The position numbers and the translations under genes were made by a program. A stretch of 15,537 nt of DNA from Vulcanimicrobiota bacterium (GTDB lineage Bacteria; Vulcanimicrobiota; Vulcanimicrobiia; Vulcanimicrobiales; Vulcanimicrobiaceae): assembly GCA_019233165.1 (NCBI GenBank), contig JAFAMS010000289.1, positions 1-15,537 on the forward strand, in the 5' to 3' direction. Each line of letters starts with the position of its first letter. The first letter of the stretch is position 1. Shown here piece by piece: positions 1 through 7,196 of this stretch. The notes beneath the pieces are model-generated. The model had not been told where the DNA came from, did not search any database, and worked only from the letters and a program-made list of their open reading frames with translations.

Positions 1-476
1 AGCTCGAACTCGTCATCGGCGCCGCGAGTTCGGCCCTCGCCGAGCGGGTCGAAGCGCATCTCCGGCGCTTCCCCGGGATTCACGCACACATCGTCGGCGG
101 CGCAAAGGCTGCGCTGGAAAACGCGGACGCCGCCTGGATCGCTTCCGGGACCGCCGTCCTCGAGGCTGCGCTGATGGGCGTCCCGTCGATCCTGCTCTAC
201 GTGACTTCGGAAGCGCAGGCGAAGATGGCGCGACGCATGTACGCGAAGATCGGCGGACGCTATCTTGGCCTCCCGAACCTGGTCCTCGACCGCGCGGTCA
301 TCCCCGAGTTTTGGCAAGAAGAAGCGACCGGTTCCGCCCTGGCGGAGGCGATGCGCACGATCTTGCGCGACCCGCAGGCGCAGCTGGACGACCTGAAAGG
401 GCTTCGAGCGGCGCTCGGTCCGGCGGACGCGCTCGAGCAGTGCGCGCGGTTTGCGCTCGACGCAGCGGCGCGATGA
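1..476 (+). CDS. lpxB: Lipid-A-disaccharide synthase LpxB, C-terminal part (5' end outside window)
   Basis: LpxB joins UDP-2,3-diacylglucosamine and lipid X to make the tetraacyl disaccharide core of lipid A on the cytoplasmic face of the inner membrane. About 157 codons are visible, reading in frame from base 3, and they correspond to the second Rossmann half of this GT-B enzyme. Family hallmarks are SGTAVLEAAL (around base 147), then a GVPSILLY strand, GLPNLVLDRAVIPEF, and the QEEAT block that follows it. These match the SGTATLE, LPN and PE-LLQ-E segments of classical LpxB. The stop overlaps the next ATG (ATGA at 473-476), so the two genes are translationally coupled. An ATG at 174 is internal to this frame and not the real start. 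The missing part should lie just upstream of the window. Confidence 0.93.
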   Translation, partial: LELVIGAASSALAERVEAHLRRFPGIHAHIVGGAKAALENADAAWIASGTAVLEAALMGVPSILLYVTSEAQAKMARRMYAKIGGRYLGLPNLVLDRAVIPEFWQEEATGSALAEAMRTILRDPQAQLDDLKGLRAALGPADALEQCARFALDAAAR

Positions 477-1210
477 TCCGGATCTATCACACGTCGGATC
501 TGCACGACCGGCGGGGTTTCGTCGAACCGCTGCGCAGGCTCCGCGCGCAAGCGCCGGGATTGCTCGTCGACTGCGGCGACTCGCTGCGCGGCAGCCAAAC
601 GGTCTTTTTTCCGCGCGAGCCGGTTCTGCGCGAGCTCGACGCCGCCGGCTACGACGTCCAAGCGATGGGGAACCGCGAGTTCAACTATCTCTTCGCCGCG
701 GTGCGCGCGCGCGCGGCGCAAATGAAGCATCCGTTCGTGTGCTCGAACTTGATCGACCTGCGCGGGCGCACGCTCCCGTTCGCGCGCGAGCACCGGCTCG
801 CCCGCGACGACGACGCGCGCAAGTGGCGAATCGTCTTTTGCGCGCTTCTCGTGCCGCAGTACCCCGCCGGGAGCCCGTGGGAACGGATCTTCGGCTGGCG
901 TTTTCTCGAGCCGCGCGCGGTCGTCGAAGAGCGGGCGCGGGCGCTCGAAGAAGGCGAGACGCTCGTCGTGCTCTCGCACCTGGGGTTGCGCGCCGATCGC
1001 GAGCTCGCACGCGCGGTCCCGCGGATCGAGCTGATCTTGGGCGGTCACAGTCACGATACGCTCGAGCGCCCGGAGCTCGTCGGAGAGACGCCGATCGTCC
1101 ACGCCGGTCCGTTCGGCCGGTACGTTTCGCGCAGCGAGCTGGTCTTCGACGAGGAACGCCGGCGTGCGAAGCTCGAGAGCTTCGCGTTGCTCCCGCTCCT
1201 TGCGTCGTGA
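473..1210 (+). CDS. Cytoplasmic metallophosphoesterase (5'-nucleotidase/UshA-like; possible LpxH-type UDP-diacylglucosamine hydrolase)
   Basis: A 245-residue calcineurin-type phosphoesterase. The metal-binding signature is complete in order: D9-x-H11, G35-D36, GNRE (N67, R68, E69), SH169 and GGHSH (H192, H194). It starts directly with MIRIYHTSDLH and has no signal peptide, so it is probably cytoplasmic, unlike periplasmic UshA. It also lacks the C-terminal nucleotide-binding domain of UshA-type 5'-nucleotidases. The ATG overlaps the lpxB stop by 4 nt, and its own stop overlaps the next gene's GTG (GTGA at 1207-1210). Most phosphoesterases have GNHE or GNHD. Here His is Arg, as in the GNRD motif of LpxH, which cleaves UDP-diacylglucosamine to UMP and lipid X, the substrate of LpxB. 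Overall the sequence looks closer to the nucleotidase/UDP-sugar hydrolase group than to classical LpxH, so the lipid A role is inference from motif and position. Confidence 0.85.
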   Translation: MIRIYHTSDLHDRRGFVEPLRRLRAQAPGLLVDCGDSLRGSQTVFFPREPVLRELDAAGYDVQAMGNREFNYLFAAVRARAAQMKHPFVCSNLIDLRGRTLPFAREHRLARDDDARKWRIVFCALLVPQYPAGSPWERIFGWRFLEPRAVVEERARALEEGETLVVLSHLGLRADRELARAVPRIELILGGHSHDTLERPELVGETPIVHAGPFGRYVSRSELVFDEERRRAKLESFALLPLLAS

Positions 1211-2286
1211 GGGTCCTCTTCGTGACGAACGGCCACGGCGAGATCGCGATTGCGCGCAGAATCGCGCTCGAAGCGCGGCGCTGCAGGGCGGTCGAAACCG
1301 ATCACCTCGCGCTCGTCGGAAGCGGTTTCGGCGACGCCGACCTGCGCGACGTCGGGCCGCAGCGCACCTTTCCCAGCGGCGGACTCGTCGCGATGGGGAA
1401 CGTTGCGGCGTTTGCGCGGGACGTCGCCGCCGGATTCGTTCCGTTTTGGTTCGCGCAGCAAAGGTTCTTGCGCTCCGCGCGCGGGCACTACGACGCCGCG
1501 GTCGCCGTCGGCGACGTCTACGCATTGGCACGCGCCCGCGTCGTTCGGGCGCCGACCGTCTTCGTGGGGACCGCCAAGAGCGTCTACGTCGCGCCGTACG
1601 GACCGTTCGAGCGGCGTCTCTTGCGAAGAGCGGCGCGCGTGTTCGTTCGCGACGAGCCGACCGCCGTCGCGCTCCGGGCGCACGGCGTCGCCGCCGAAGC
1701 GCCCGGAAACGTCATCGTCGATCTCGCGCAGAGCGATGACGCGTTTTCGTGGGCGGGCACGACGCGAATCGTCGCTCTCCCGGGGAGCCGCGCGTCCGCT
1801 TACGGGAACGCTGCGAAGCTCGGCGCCGCCTTGCGCGAACTGCGAGCGCGAAGAGAAATGGACGTCGCGATCTCGGTCGCCCCGGGGATCGACGCGGCGC
1901 GTCTGGTCGATGCGCTCGGGGTCCCGGCACGCGCCTGGAGCGGTCCGCTCGGCGCGCTGTTCTCCGGCGCGACGCTCGCATTCGGGCAAGCGGGGACCGC
2001 AAACGAGGAAGCCGCCGCGCGGGGGCTTCCCGTCGTCGCACTCGCGGAATCCGGCGGAAAACGCGAGGACTGGTACAGAATGCGCCAGCGGAGGCTCCTC
2101 GGCGATGCGATCGCGATCGTCCCGGCCGAGCCCGCCGCCGCGGCGCGCGAGCTCGAACGGCTCCTGGACGACGAGGCGACACGCTCGGCGATGCGACGGG
2201 CGGGTCTGGAACGGTTGGGTCCGCCGGGCGGCGCGTCTGCGATCGCGCGCGCGGTCGTCGCGCTCGGCGCGGAGGGCGCACCTTGA
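1207..2286 (+). CDS. Lipid-A-disaccharide synthase-related protein (TIGR03492-type)
   Basis: A 359-residue GT-B-like protein with the start GTG chosen at 1207, because it gives the family N-terminus VRVLFVTNGHGEIAIARRI and a 4-nt overlap with the preceding stop. NGHGE near residues 8-12 is the hallmark of the LpxB-related family known from Cyanobacteria and Deinococcus. Later features are VFVGTAKS around residues 118-125, an ALPGSR loop, and FGQAGTANEEAAARGLPVVAL, which mirrors the SGTATLE-type acceptor loop of LpxB. The biochemical activity of this family is not established as far as I know. Its place between lpxB, a phosphoesterase and an O-antigen ligase-like gene suggests work on lipid A or a related glycolipid. 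Its stop overlaps the TTG of the next gene (TTGA at 2283-2286). Confidence 0.85.
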   Translation: MRVLFVTNGHGEIAIARRIALEARRCRAVETDHLALVGSGFGDADLRDVGPQRTFPSGGLVAMGNVAAFARDVAAGFVPFWFAQQRFLRSARGHYDAAVAVGDVYALARARVVRAPTVFVGTAKSVYVAPYGPFERRLLRRAARVFVRDEPTAVALRAHGVAAEAPGNVIVDLAQSDDAFSWAGTTRIVALPGSRASAYGNAAKLGAALRELRARREMDVAISVAPGIDAARLVDALGVPARAWSGPLGALFSGATLAFGQAGTANEEAAARGLPVVALAESGGKREDWYRMRQRRLLGDAIAIVPAEPAAAARELERLLDDEATRSAMRRAGLERLGPPGGASAIARAVVALGAEGAP

Positions 2287-3476
2287 AGATCGCGACGCTG
2301 CTCGTGGTCGCACTGCTTCCGCTGATGAGCTCGATCGTCCGGCTCGATGCCGCGCATCCGCAGCTCTCGTTTCTGTTGCCGGCGTGGCTTGCGCGTTTCG
2401 GCGCGACCGCGATCGTTGCTTTGCTTCTCGGCGTCGCACTCGTCGAAGTGGCGAAGCGAACGCCGCTCGCGCCGACGTACCGTGCCGGCGTCGTCTTCGG
2501 TTGCGCGGCGCTGCTCGGATCGGTCCTGGGTTTCGATCCGCTGCCGGGGATCGTGGCAGGCGTCGCGTTCATCTCCGTCCCGCTGTGGGGGAACGCGCTC
2601 TTGCGCATTGCAGCGAGCGAACCGGGTGCGTGGCGTCCTTACCTCGTCGTACTGCTCTGGAGTGGGATTGCGACCTGCGCGATCGCGCTCGTTGCGGTCG
2701 CGGCCCGGACGCCGCCCGAGCTCTACGCGTTCGCGCACGGCCGGGCGATCGGGGTCTTCGAGAATCCCAACGAGCTCGCGCTGTACGCGCTCGCGATCGC
2801 TGCGGCGGGGATAGGCGCCGCCCTCGGCGACCGGCGCTTGCGCGCGCTCGGGATCGCCGCGCTCTGCGTCGCGACGGTCACGCTCGCGGCGACCGGCTCG
2901 CGCGCCGGCGAGGCGGCGTACGCAATCGGGGCAATCGTGATGCTCGCGAGTCTGCGCCCGCGCCGCAGCGTCGTGTGGCTCACGTTGCTCGTTGCCGTCG
3001 TCGGCATCGGCCTCGCGTTCGGTCTCGACCGGCGGCACAATCCGGCCGAGAACGACAGCCGTCTGGCGGCATGGCGCGCGGGAGTGCGTACGGTCGCGAC
3101 GTTTCCGCTCACCGGGACGGGTGTCGGCGCCTATTACCGGACGTATCCCTTTCTCCGCCCGCCGGATGCGCCCGGACCGTCCGACCCGATCGCCTTCGAC
3201 CCACACGATTTTTACTTGAGCGTCGCCGCCGAAACGGGTCTGCTCGGATTGGGAACGATGCTCCTGGCGGCATTGACGTTCGCACGCGACGTCCGAAGCG
3301 CGCTCGTATCGGCAGCCCAGCCCGCGAGGCGGATCGCGGCGGCGCTACTCGCAGGTCTCGTCGCCGTCGCATGCCACATGGTTTTCAATGGATTCGCGCT
3401 CTGCATCCCGATCTGGGCGGTGCTCGGGGCACTTGCGGTCGCGGTCCCGCGTTCCGGATACGGCCGTGTTCCGTAA
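2283..3476 (+). CDS. O-antigen ligase/polymerase-like membrane protein (Wzy_C/WaaL family)
   Basis: A 397-residue polytopic membrane protein with roughly ten or more hydrophobic segments. The start is taken as TTG at 2283, overlapping the previous stop by 4 nt; it gives LKIATLLVVALLPLM, a membrane segment, and no other start fits as well. Family signatures are GVFENPNELALYAL (residues 158-170), TGSRAGEAAY (204-213), and the large periplasmic loop ending in PHDFYLSVAAETGLLGL (307-323). That last block matches the HN-x-YL...E-x-GLLGL block of WaaL/Wzy proteins. Such proteins either ligate undecaprenyl-linked glycans to the lipid A core or polymerise repeat units in the periplasm; sequence alone does not separate the two. 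Its position in an LPS gene cluster favours a ligase-type role. The 3' end overlaps the next gene by 11 nt. Confidence 0.82.
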   Translation: MKIATLLVVALLPLMSSIVRLDAAHPQLSFLLPAWLARFGATAIVALLLGVALVEVAKRTPLAPTYRAGVVFGCAALLGSVLGFDPLPGIVAGVAFISVPLWGNALLRIAASEPGAWRPYLVVLLWSGIATCAIALVAVAARTPPELYAFAHGRAIGVFENPNELALYALAIAAAGIGAALGDRRLRALGIAALCVATVTLAATGSRAGEAAYAIGAIVMLASLRPRRSVVWLTLLVAVVGIGLAFGLDRRHNPAENDSRLAAWRAGVRTVATFPLTGTGVGAYYRTYPFLRPPDAPGPSDPIAFDPHDFYLSVAAETGLLGLGTMLLAALTFARDVRSALVSAAQPARRIAAALLAGLVAVACHMVFNGFALCIPIWAVLGALAVAVPRSGYGRVP

Positions 3477-4083
3477 GATCGCGCTCCCCGCCGCCTTCCT
3501 TCTCGTCGCCGTAGCTGCGGCTTCGCTCTCGCTCGCCTCGAGCGGGTGCGCTCCGCAACCGGCGGCGACGCCGACCGCAACGAGCGCCCCGTCGCCTACA
3601 CCGACCCCCGGCGCGAGCGCGAGCGCGAGCGAAGAACAGCAGCCGTTCAAAGCGATCAGCCGCGGGACCGGGAATCAGCCGGCGCGCTACACGGTCCGAA
3701 ACGCGGCCGGACGAATCGTCTACGACGTGCGCTCGACGACCGTCGTCTACGACCGAGCCTCAGACGGAACCGCAGTCGCGACGTTCGCAAAACCGGACGT
3801 GACCTTTCACGCCAAGAACGGGCTCACGATGCTTGCACGAGCGCCGGAGGCGGTAGCGCACGACAAGGATAAGAGCGTAACGATGACCGGCGGCGTCCAT
3901 GCCAAGACGGACGACGGCAAAGTGCTCACGTGCGACACGCTGACGTACGATGCGAAGCACGAACAGATCCGCGGCGCGGGCAACGTCGTCTTGACCAACA
4001 CGAAATCGAACCAAGTCGCTTCCGGCCAGACGCTCGTCAGCGACGCGGGCTTCGAGCACGTCACGCTCTCGGGGAGCCCATGA
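3466..4083 (+). CDS. lptC: LptC-like LPS transport protein with possible lipoprotein signal
   Basis: A 205-residue protein starting at GTG 3466, the only start that keeps the hydrophobic signal MFRKIALPAAFLLVAVAA intact. It has a membrane segment (about residues 5-26), then SSGC with Cys28, and a Pro/Thr/Ser/Ala-rich linker (about 29-58) containing a short GCGAGC-type hexamer repeat at the DNA level. The rest (about 62-205) is an OstA/LptC-type beta-jellyroll. It includes VTFHAKNGLTMLARA, VTMTGGVHAKTDDGK and LTCDTLTYD, the usual pattern of alternating LPS-carrying strands. LptC takes LPS from the LptB2FG transporter and passes it to the periplasmic bridge. Classical LptC is held by a transmembrane helix; here the Cys may be lipidated, although Ser at position -3 is not ideal. 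LptA has the same fold and is the main alternative. The stop overlaps the lptB start (ATGA at 4080-4083). Confidence 0.8.
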   Translation: MFRKIALPAAFLLVAVAAASLSLASSGCAPQPAATPTATSAPSPTPTPGASASASEEQQPFKAISRGTGNQPARYTVRNAAGRIVYDVRSTTVVYDRASDGTAVATFAKPDVTFHAKNGLTMLARAPEAVAHDKDKSVTMTGGVHAKTDDGKVLTCDTLTYDAKHEQIRGAGNVVLTNTKSNQVASGQTLVSDAGFEHVTLSGSP

Positions 4084-4838
4084 CGACGGCGCACGACGGC
4101 CGCGCGCACAAGATCATCCTCGAGGACTTGGTGAAGCGCTACGGCGAGCGCACGGTCGTCAATCGCGTCAGCGCAGCCGTTACGGTCGGCGAAGTCGTCG
4201 GCCTCTTAGGACCGAACGGCGCCGGGAAGACGACGACCTTCTATATGACCGTCGGCCTCGTGCGCCCGGACGGCGGCCGCGTCTTGCTGCAGTTCCAAGG
4301 CGAGCCGCTCGATCTCACCGCGATGCCGATGCACGAGCGCGCGCGCGCCGGGATCGGTTACCTCGCGCAGGAGAACTCGATCTTTCGCAAACTTTCGGTC
4401 GGCGACAACATCCGCTTGATCTGGGAGATGCGCGGCGTCCCGCAAGAAGAACAGGAGCGCCGCCTTCCGGAGCTGCTCGACGAGTTCGGCCTCACGCGTT
4501 TCGTCGACGCGCGCGGCGACTCGCTCTCAGGCGGGGAGCGGCGCCGCGTTGAGATCGCGCGTGCGATCGCGACCGAGCCGGCGTTCTTGCTCCTGGACGA
4601 GCCGTTCACCGGCATCGACCCGATCGCGGTCGCCGACATTCAAACGATGATCCGCCAGCTTCGCGACCGCGGCCTCGGCGTACTGATCACCGACCACTCG
4701 GTTCGCGAGACGCTCGCGATCGTCGATCGCGCTTACATCATGAACGAAGGACGGATCGAAGTCTCCGGCTCGGCCCAAGACGTCTTGGACTCGCCGGTAG
4801 CGCGCAAGTTTTATTTGGGCGAAAGTTTCAGGTTATGA
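4080..4838 (+). CDS. lptB: LPS export ABC transporter ATP-binding protein LptB
   Basis: A 252-residue ABC ATPase that powers LPS extraction from the inner membrane. Visible motifs are Walker A GPNGAGKTT (residues 44-52), the Q-loop in AQENS (Q97) followed by IFRKLSVGDNI, the signature LSGGERRR (149-156), Walker B FLLLDEP (D173, E174), D-loop GIDP and the H-loop histidine in TDHSV (H206). The strings LAQENSIFRKLSV, SLSGGERRRVEIARA and DHSVRETL are characteristic of LptB rather than generic importers. The C-terminus ARKFYLGESFRL also matches LptB, where this tail aids function. The ATG overlaps the lptC-like stop by 4 nt. The partner permease begins after a short spacer that holds a hairpin repeat. 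Confidence 0.97.
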   Translation: MTTAHDGRAHKIILEDLVKRYGERTVVNRVSAAVTVGEVVGLLGPNGAGKTTTFYMTVGLVRPDGGRVLLQFQGEPLDLTAMPMHERARAGIGYLAQENSIFRKLSVGDNIRLIWEMRGVPQEEQERRLPELLDEFGLTRFVDARGDSLSGGERRRVEIARAIATEPAFLLLDEPFTGIDPIAVADIQTMIRQLRDRGLGVLITDHSVRETLAIVDRAYIMNEGRIEVSGSAQDVLDSPVARKFYLGESFRL

Positions 4839-4847
4839 CTTGTTCTT

Positions 4848-4900
4848 AAGGCGCTCCGCCCCAGGCTCCGCGCCCCCCACGCTTCGCGTGGGGCCCCCCA
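4848..4900 (+). repeat. GC-rich hairpin repeat, copy A (inverted relative to copy B at 6187-6243)
   Basis: Sits between the lptB stop and the core of the permease gene. It begins AAGGCGCTCCG, continues with CCCCAGGCT and a C-rich run, and folds into a hairpin with arms CCCCACGC and GCGTGGGG around a 3-nt TTC loop. The same element lies in the opposite orientation after the permease gene. The left arm aligns over about 32 nt with few differences, while the hairpin stem differs by paired changes. Weaker similarity may continue to about 4955. There is no U tract, so it is not a typical terminator. A dispersed REP-like or intergenic palindrome family is the most likely reading. Confidence 0.75.
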
Positions 4901-4959
4901 ATGCGGGGCGCCCGCCAGATTACCGCAGGGCTTCACTCCCCGAGGTCCGCCTGCAACAT

Positions 4960-6063
4960 TTGCGCGTTACGACGCTGGATCGGTATATCGTATCGGAGCT
5001 TATCGGGCCCTTTGGGTTCGGGCTTTCGGCGTTCATGCTGATCTTCGTCGCGACGAACTTGCTCGCGCTCGGGCGGTTGATCACCGAGGATCACGCCCCG
5101 TTCTGGGCGGTGATCGAGTATTTCATCTGGGGACTGCCGCAGGTCGTTCCCTACGTGATCTCGATGGCGATGCTGCTCGGCGTCCTGCTCTCGCTGCAAC
5201 GGCTCTCGGGCGAAAGCGAGATCACCGCGATGAAAGCCGGCGGGATCTCGCTGGAGCGGATCGCCGCGCCGCTCCTCGTGGTCGGACTGCTGCTTTCGTT
5301 CTTGACGTTTTTCATCGAGCAGACGATCGTTCCGTTCTCGAACGACCGTGCGACGGAGATCTTGCAAGTAACGATCAAGCACGCGACGAGTTTGGGGACG
5401 AGCCTGACCGTCTACACGCCTCTCCCCGACGGCGGAAAGCAGCTGACCGCGGCAACGGCATACGACGCGACGACCCAGTCGCTGCTCAACGTAACCGTGA
5501 TCCAATACGACCGTCAAAGCGTACCGCAGCTGATCGTCTTCAGCGACCGCGCGCAATCGAAGGGGAGCACCGACTGGACCTTTCAGAACGCGCGCACGTA
5601 TCGCTTCGATCCCGACGGCTCGAGCGTCGAGAGCACTCAGCAAATGCTGACCGTCGATATCGGCGAGGGGCCCACGAGCCTGCTCAAACGTGCGAAAGGC
5701 GCGCCGCAGGAGATGAGTCGCCGAGAGATTGCGGACGTGATTCGCACCGGCCAGCTGAACGCATATCAGCGCGGTCAGTACGTCGCCGAGTACCAGTCGC
5801 AGCTCGCGCGCCCGTTCGCGTGCCTGGTTTTCGCACTCATCGCGATACCGTTCGGGTTGCGCCGCGTCCGCGGAGGCGGGACGAGCGTCGGCTTCGGGCT
5901 CGCCGTCCTCATCGTCTTCATCTACTACGTCGTGATGACGATCTCGAACTCGGTCGGGACGATCAACGATTTCCTCGCCGTCGTCATGGCCTGGTTCCCG
6001 AACGTGCTCTTCTTCGCAATAGGCGTTTACTTGCTGCGCCGAGCCTCATACGGAGCGAATTAA
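4960..6063 (+). CDS. LptF/LptG (YjgP/YjgQ) family LPS export permease
   Basis: The inner-membrane permease that, with LptB, lifts LPS out of the membrane. With the start at TTG 4960 it has 367 residues, the usual family length, and the expected N-terminus LRVTTLDRYIVSELIGPFGF. The reading frame is open back to TTG 4840, but the extra 40 residues are Pro-rich, come from the hairpin repeat and do not resemble the family. Layout: membrane helix about 14-38, a second near 50-75, EITAMKAGGISLERI (the cytoplasmic coupling region), a third helix ending in FFIEQTIVPFSN, and a periplasmic beta-jellyroll (about 130-255). Three C-terminal helices then begin with RPFACLVFALIAIPFGLR and end with VYLLRR. 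No good Shine-Dalgarno lies close to 4960, so the exact start is uncertain. Only one permease gene is visible, whereas Proteobacteria use an LptF-LptG pair. Confidence 0.88.
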   Translation: MRVTTLDRYIVSELIGPFGFGLSAFMLIFVATNLLALGRLITEDHAPFWAVIEYFIWGLPQVVPYVISMAMLLGVLLSLQRLSGESEITAMKAGGISLERIAAPLLVVGLLLSFLTFFIEQTIVPFSNDRATEILQVTIKHATSLGTSLTVYTPLPDGGKQLTAATAYDATTQSLLNVTVIQYDRQSVPQLIVFSDRAQSKGSTDWTFQNARTYRFDPDGSSVESTQQMLTVDIGEGPTSLLKRAKGAPQEMSRREIADVIRTGQLNAYQRGQYVAEYQSQLARPFACLVFALIAIPFGLRRVRGGGTSVGFGLAVLIVFIYYVVMTISNSVGTINDFLAVVMAWFPNVLFFAIGVYLLRRASYGAN

Positions 6064-6186
6064 TGTCGCAGCAAGGCCGAGCGCAAGCGAGGCAATCATC
6101 GATCGCCGCAAAGGCAACAAGGTCGTTGCGAGGCCGGCGAGAGCATAGAACTCCCGCGGAAAAGGCGATGGGCCGAGCGCAAACGG

Positions 6187-6243
6187 GGGCCCCAACCGCA
6201 CACGCGGTTGGGGGGCGCGCAGGCCTGGGGCCGGAGCGCCTTT
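6187..6243 (-). repeat. GC-rich hairpin repeat, copy B (inverted relative to copy A)
   Basis: Read on the minus strand this begins AAAGGCGCTCCGG, CCCCAGGCC and then a C-rich run, closely matching copy A. The hairpin arms are CCCCAACCGC and GCGGTTGGGG around a GTGT loop: a perfect 10-bp stem whose sequence differs from copy A yet still pairs. On the plus strand its outer end supplies GGAG at 6233-6236, nine bases before the ATG of the DUF3084 gene, so the element probably provides that gene's ribosome binding site. The 182-nt gap around it (6064-6245) is also an open frame of 60 codons starting at the TAATG overlap with the permease stop. That frame looks like read-through of the repeat rather than a conserved protein. 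Confidence 0.75.
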
Positions 6244-6245
6244 AG

Positions 6246-7196
6246 ATGGAGCTGCTGCGGGGCGCGATCACCTTACTAATCATCATGATCGTTGCAGGCG
6301 CGATCGCTTACATCGGCGATCGTGTTGGGCATCAGGTCGGGCGACGAAGATTGACGCTCTTTGGGCTGCGCCCGAGGTACACGTCGACCGTGGTTGCGGT
6401 CGGAACCGGTATGCTGATCGCGCTGGGCGTCTCGGTGATCGCGATCGTGAGCTCGAGACAGGTGCAGGACGCGTTTTTCCGGATCGGCTCGCTGACGTCG
6501 CGGATCCAGCAGCTTCAGGCGCAGGCCGACGCGCTCGAGAACAAGACGCGCAACGGTCAGCTCGTGATCCCCAAAGACACGCCGCTGCAGTATCGCTTCC
6601 TGGTCTTGCGGCCGTCGCTCTCGCACGACGAGCAGATGAAGATGCTGGATGCGTACTTCGACAACACGGTGAACGTCGCGAATCAGGTGTTCACGCAGAA
6701 CCCGTTCAATCTACGGCCGTATCCCTATCACTCGACGGATTCGCAGGTCGCGCCGAAGCTGCGGCAGCAGCTCGACGATCCGACGATCCAGCGCAACCTC
6801 AAGACGGGGAACTCCGTGCTGATGCTCGCGGTCTTCCCGGAGAATCTGTACCGCGGCGACACGATCGGCTTCGCGTTCGCGAGCTGGCAAGACCGATTCA
6901 TTTTCGCGAAGGACCAGATCGTCGCGGCACTCGACTATCTCGGCGGGAGCACCCCCGATCTGACGCGCCTCATCACGCTCGGCCAGCTCGAAGCGATCCG
7001 CGCCGGGATGCCGGGACCGTTCACCCAGTTCCCGCAGATCGTCCCGGCCTCGAGCGTTCAGACCGTCGGGACGACCGTCGCCCGCGGTCACGGGGTGTTC
7101 CGGGTGACGCTCTTGGCGGTACGCGAGACGTATGCGCACGACGGGACGGCGGGGATGAGCTTCCACGTCACCGTCGCCAAGGTCGGGGCACGCTGA
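6246..7196 (+). CDS. DUF3084 domain membrane protein
   Basis: A 316-residue protein whose N-terminus carries the DUF3084 signature: a membrane helix (about residues 5-25), then AYIGDRVGHQVGRRRLTLFGLRPRYTS across about 21-47, and a second membrane helix (about 47-70). After it come a short coiled coil (about 82-104, IGSLTSRIQQLQAQADALENK) and a soluble domain to the end. The family is known mainly from Cyanobacteria and other diderm Terrabacteria and has no established function that I can state. The position after the LPS permease and the two-helix anchor suggest an envelope role. The start ATG has GGAG nine bases upstream, lying in the hairpin repeat. The stop and the next start share one base (TGATG at 7194-7198). 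Confidence 0.85.
   Translation: MELLRGAITLLIIMIVAGAIAYIGDRVGHQVGRRRLTLFGLRPRYTSTVVAVGTGMLIALGVSVIAIVSSRQVQDAFFRIGSLTSRIQQLQAQADALENKTRNGQLVIPKDTPLQYRFLVLRPSLSHDEQMKMLDAYFDNTVNVANQVFTQNPFNLRPYPYHSTDSQVAPKLRQQLDDPTIQRNLKTGNSVLMLAVFPENLYRGDTIGFAFASWQDRFIFAKDQIVAALDYLGGSTPDLTRLITLGQLEAIRAGMPGPFTQFPQIVPASSVQTVGTTVARGHGVFRVTLLAVRETYAHDGTAGMSFHVTVAKVGAR

Noticed and set aside
260..2439. Long minus-strand open frames opposite the LPS genes (260-1531, 1051-2439)
   Set aside because: Their products are Arg-rich with no domain, they lie exactly opposite well-supported genes, and such frames are expected in GC-rich DNA.
4848..4900. Copy A hairpin as an intrinsic terminator after lptB
   Set aside because: No T run follows, and the same fold occurs in the opposite orientation after the permease gene.
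4840..4959. TTG 4840 as the permease start
   Set aside because: It would add 40 Pro-rich residues encoded by the hairpin repeat; the family normally starts just before LDRYI.
4848..6243. The inverted repeats as ends of a transposon carrying the permease gene
   Set aside because: The gene inside is a core LPS transport component next to its partner lptB, there is no transposase, and the repeats fold as stand-alone hairpins.
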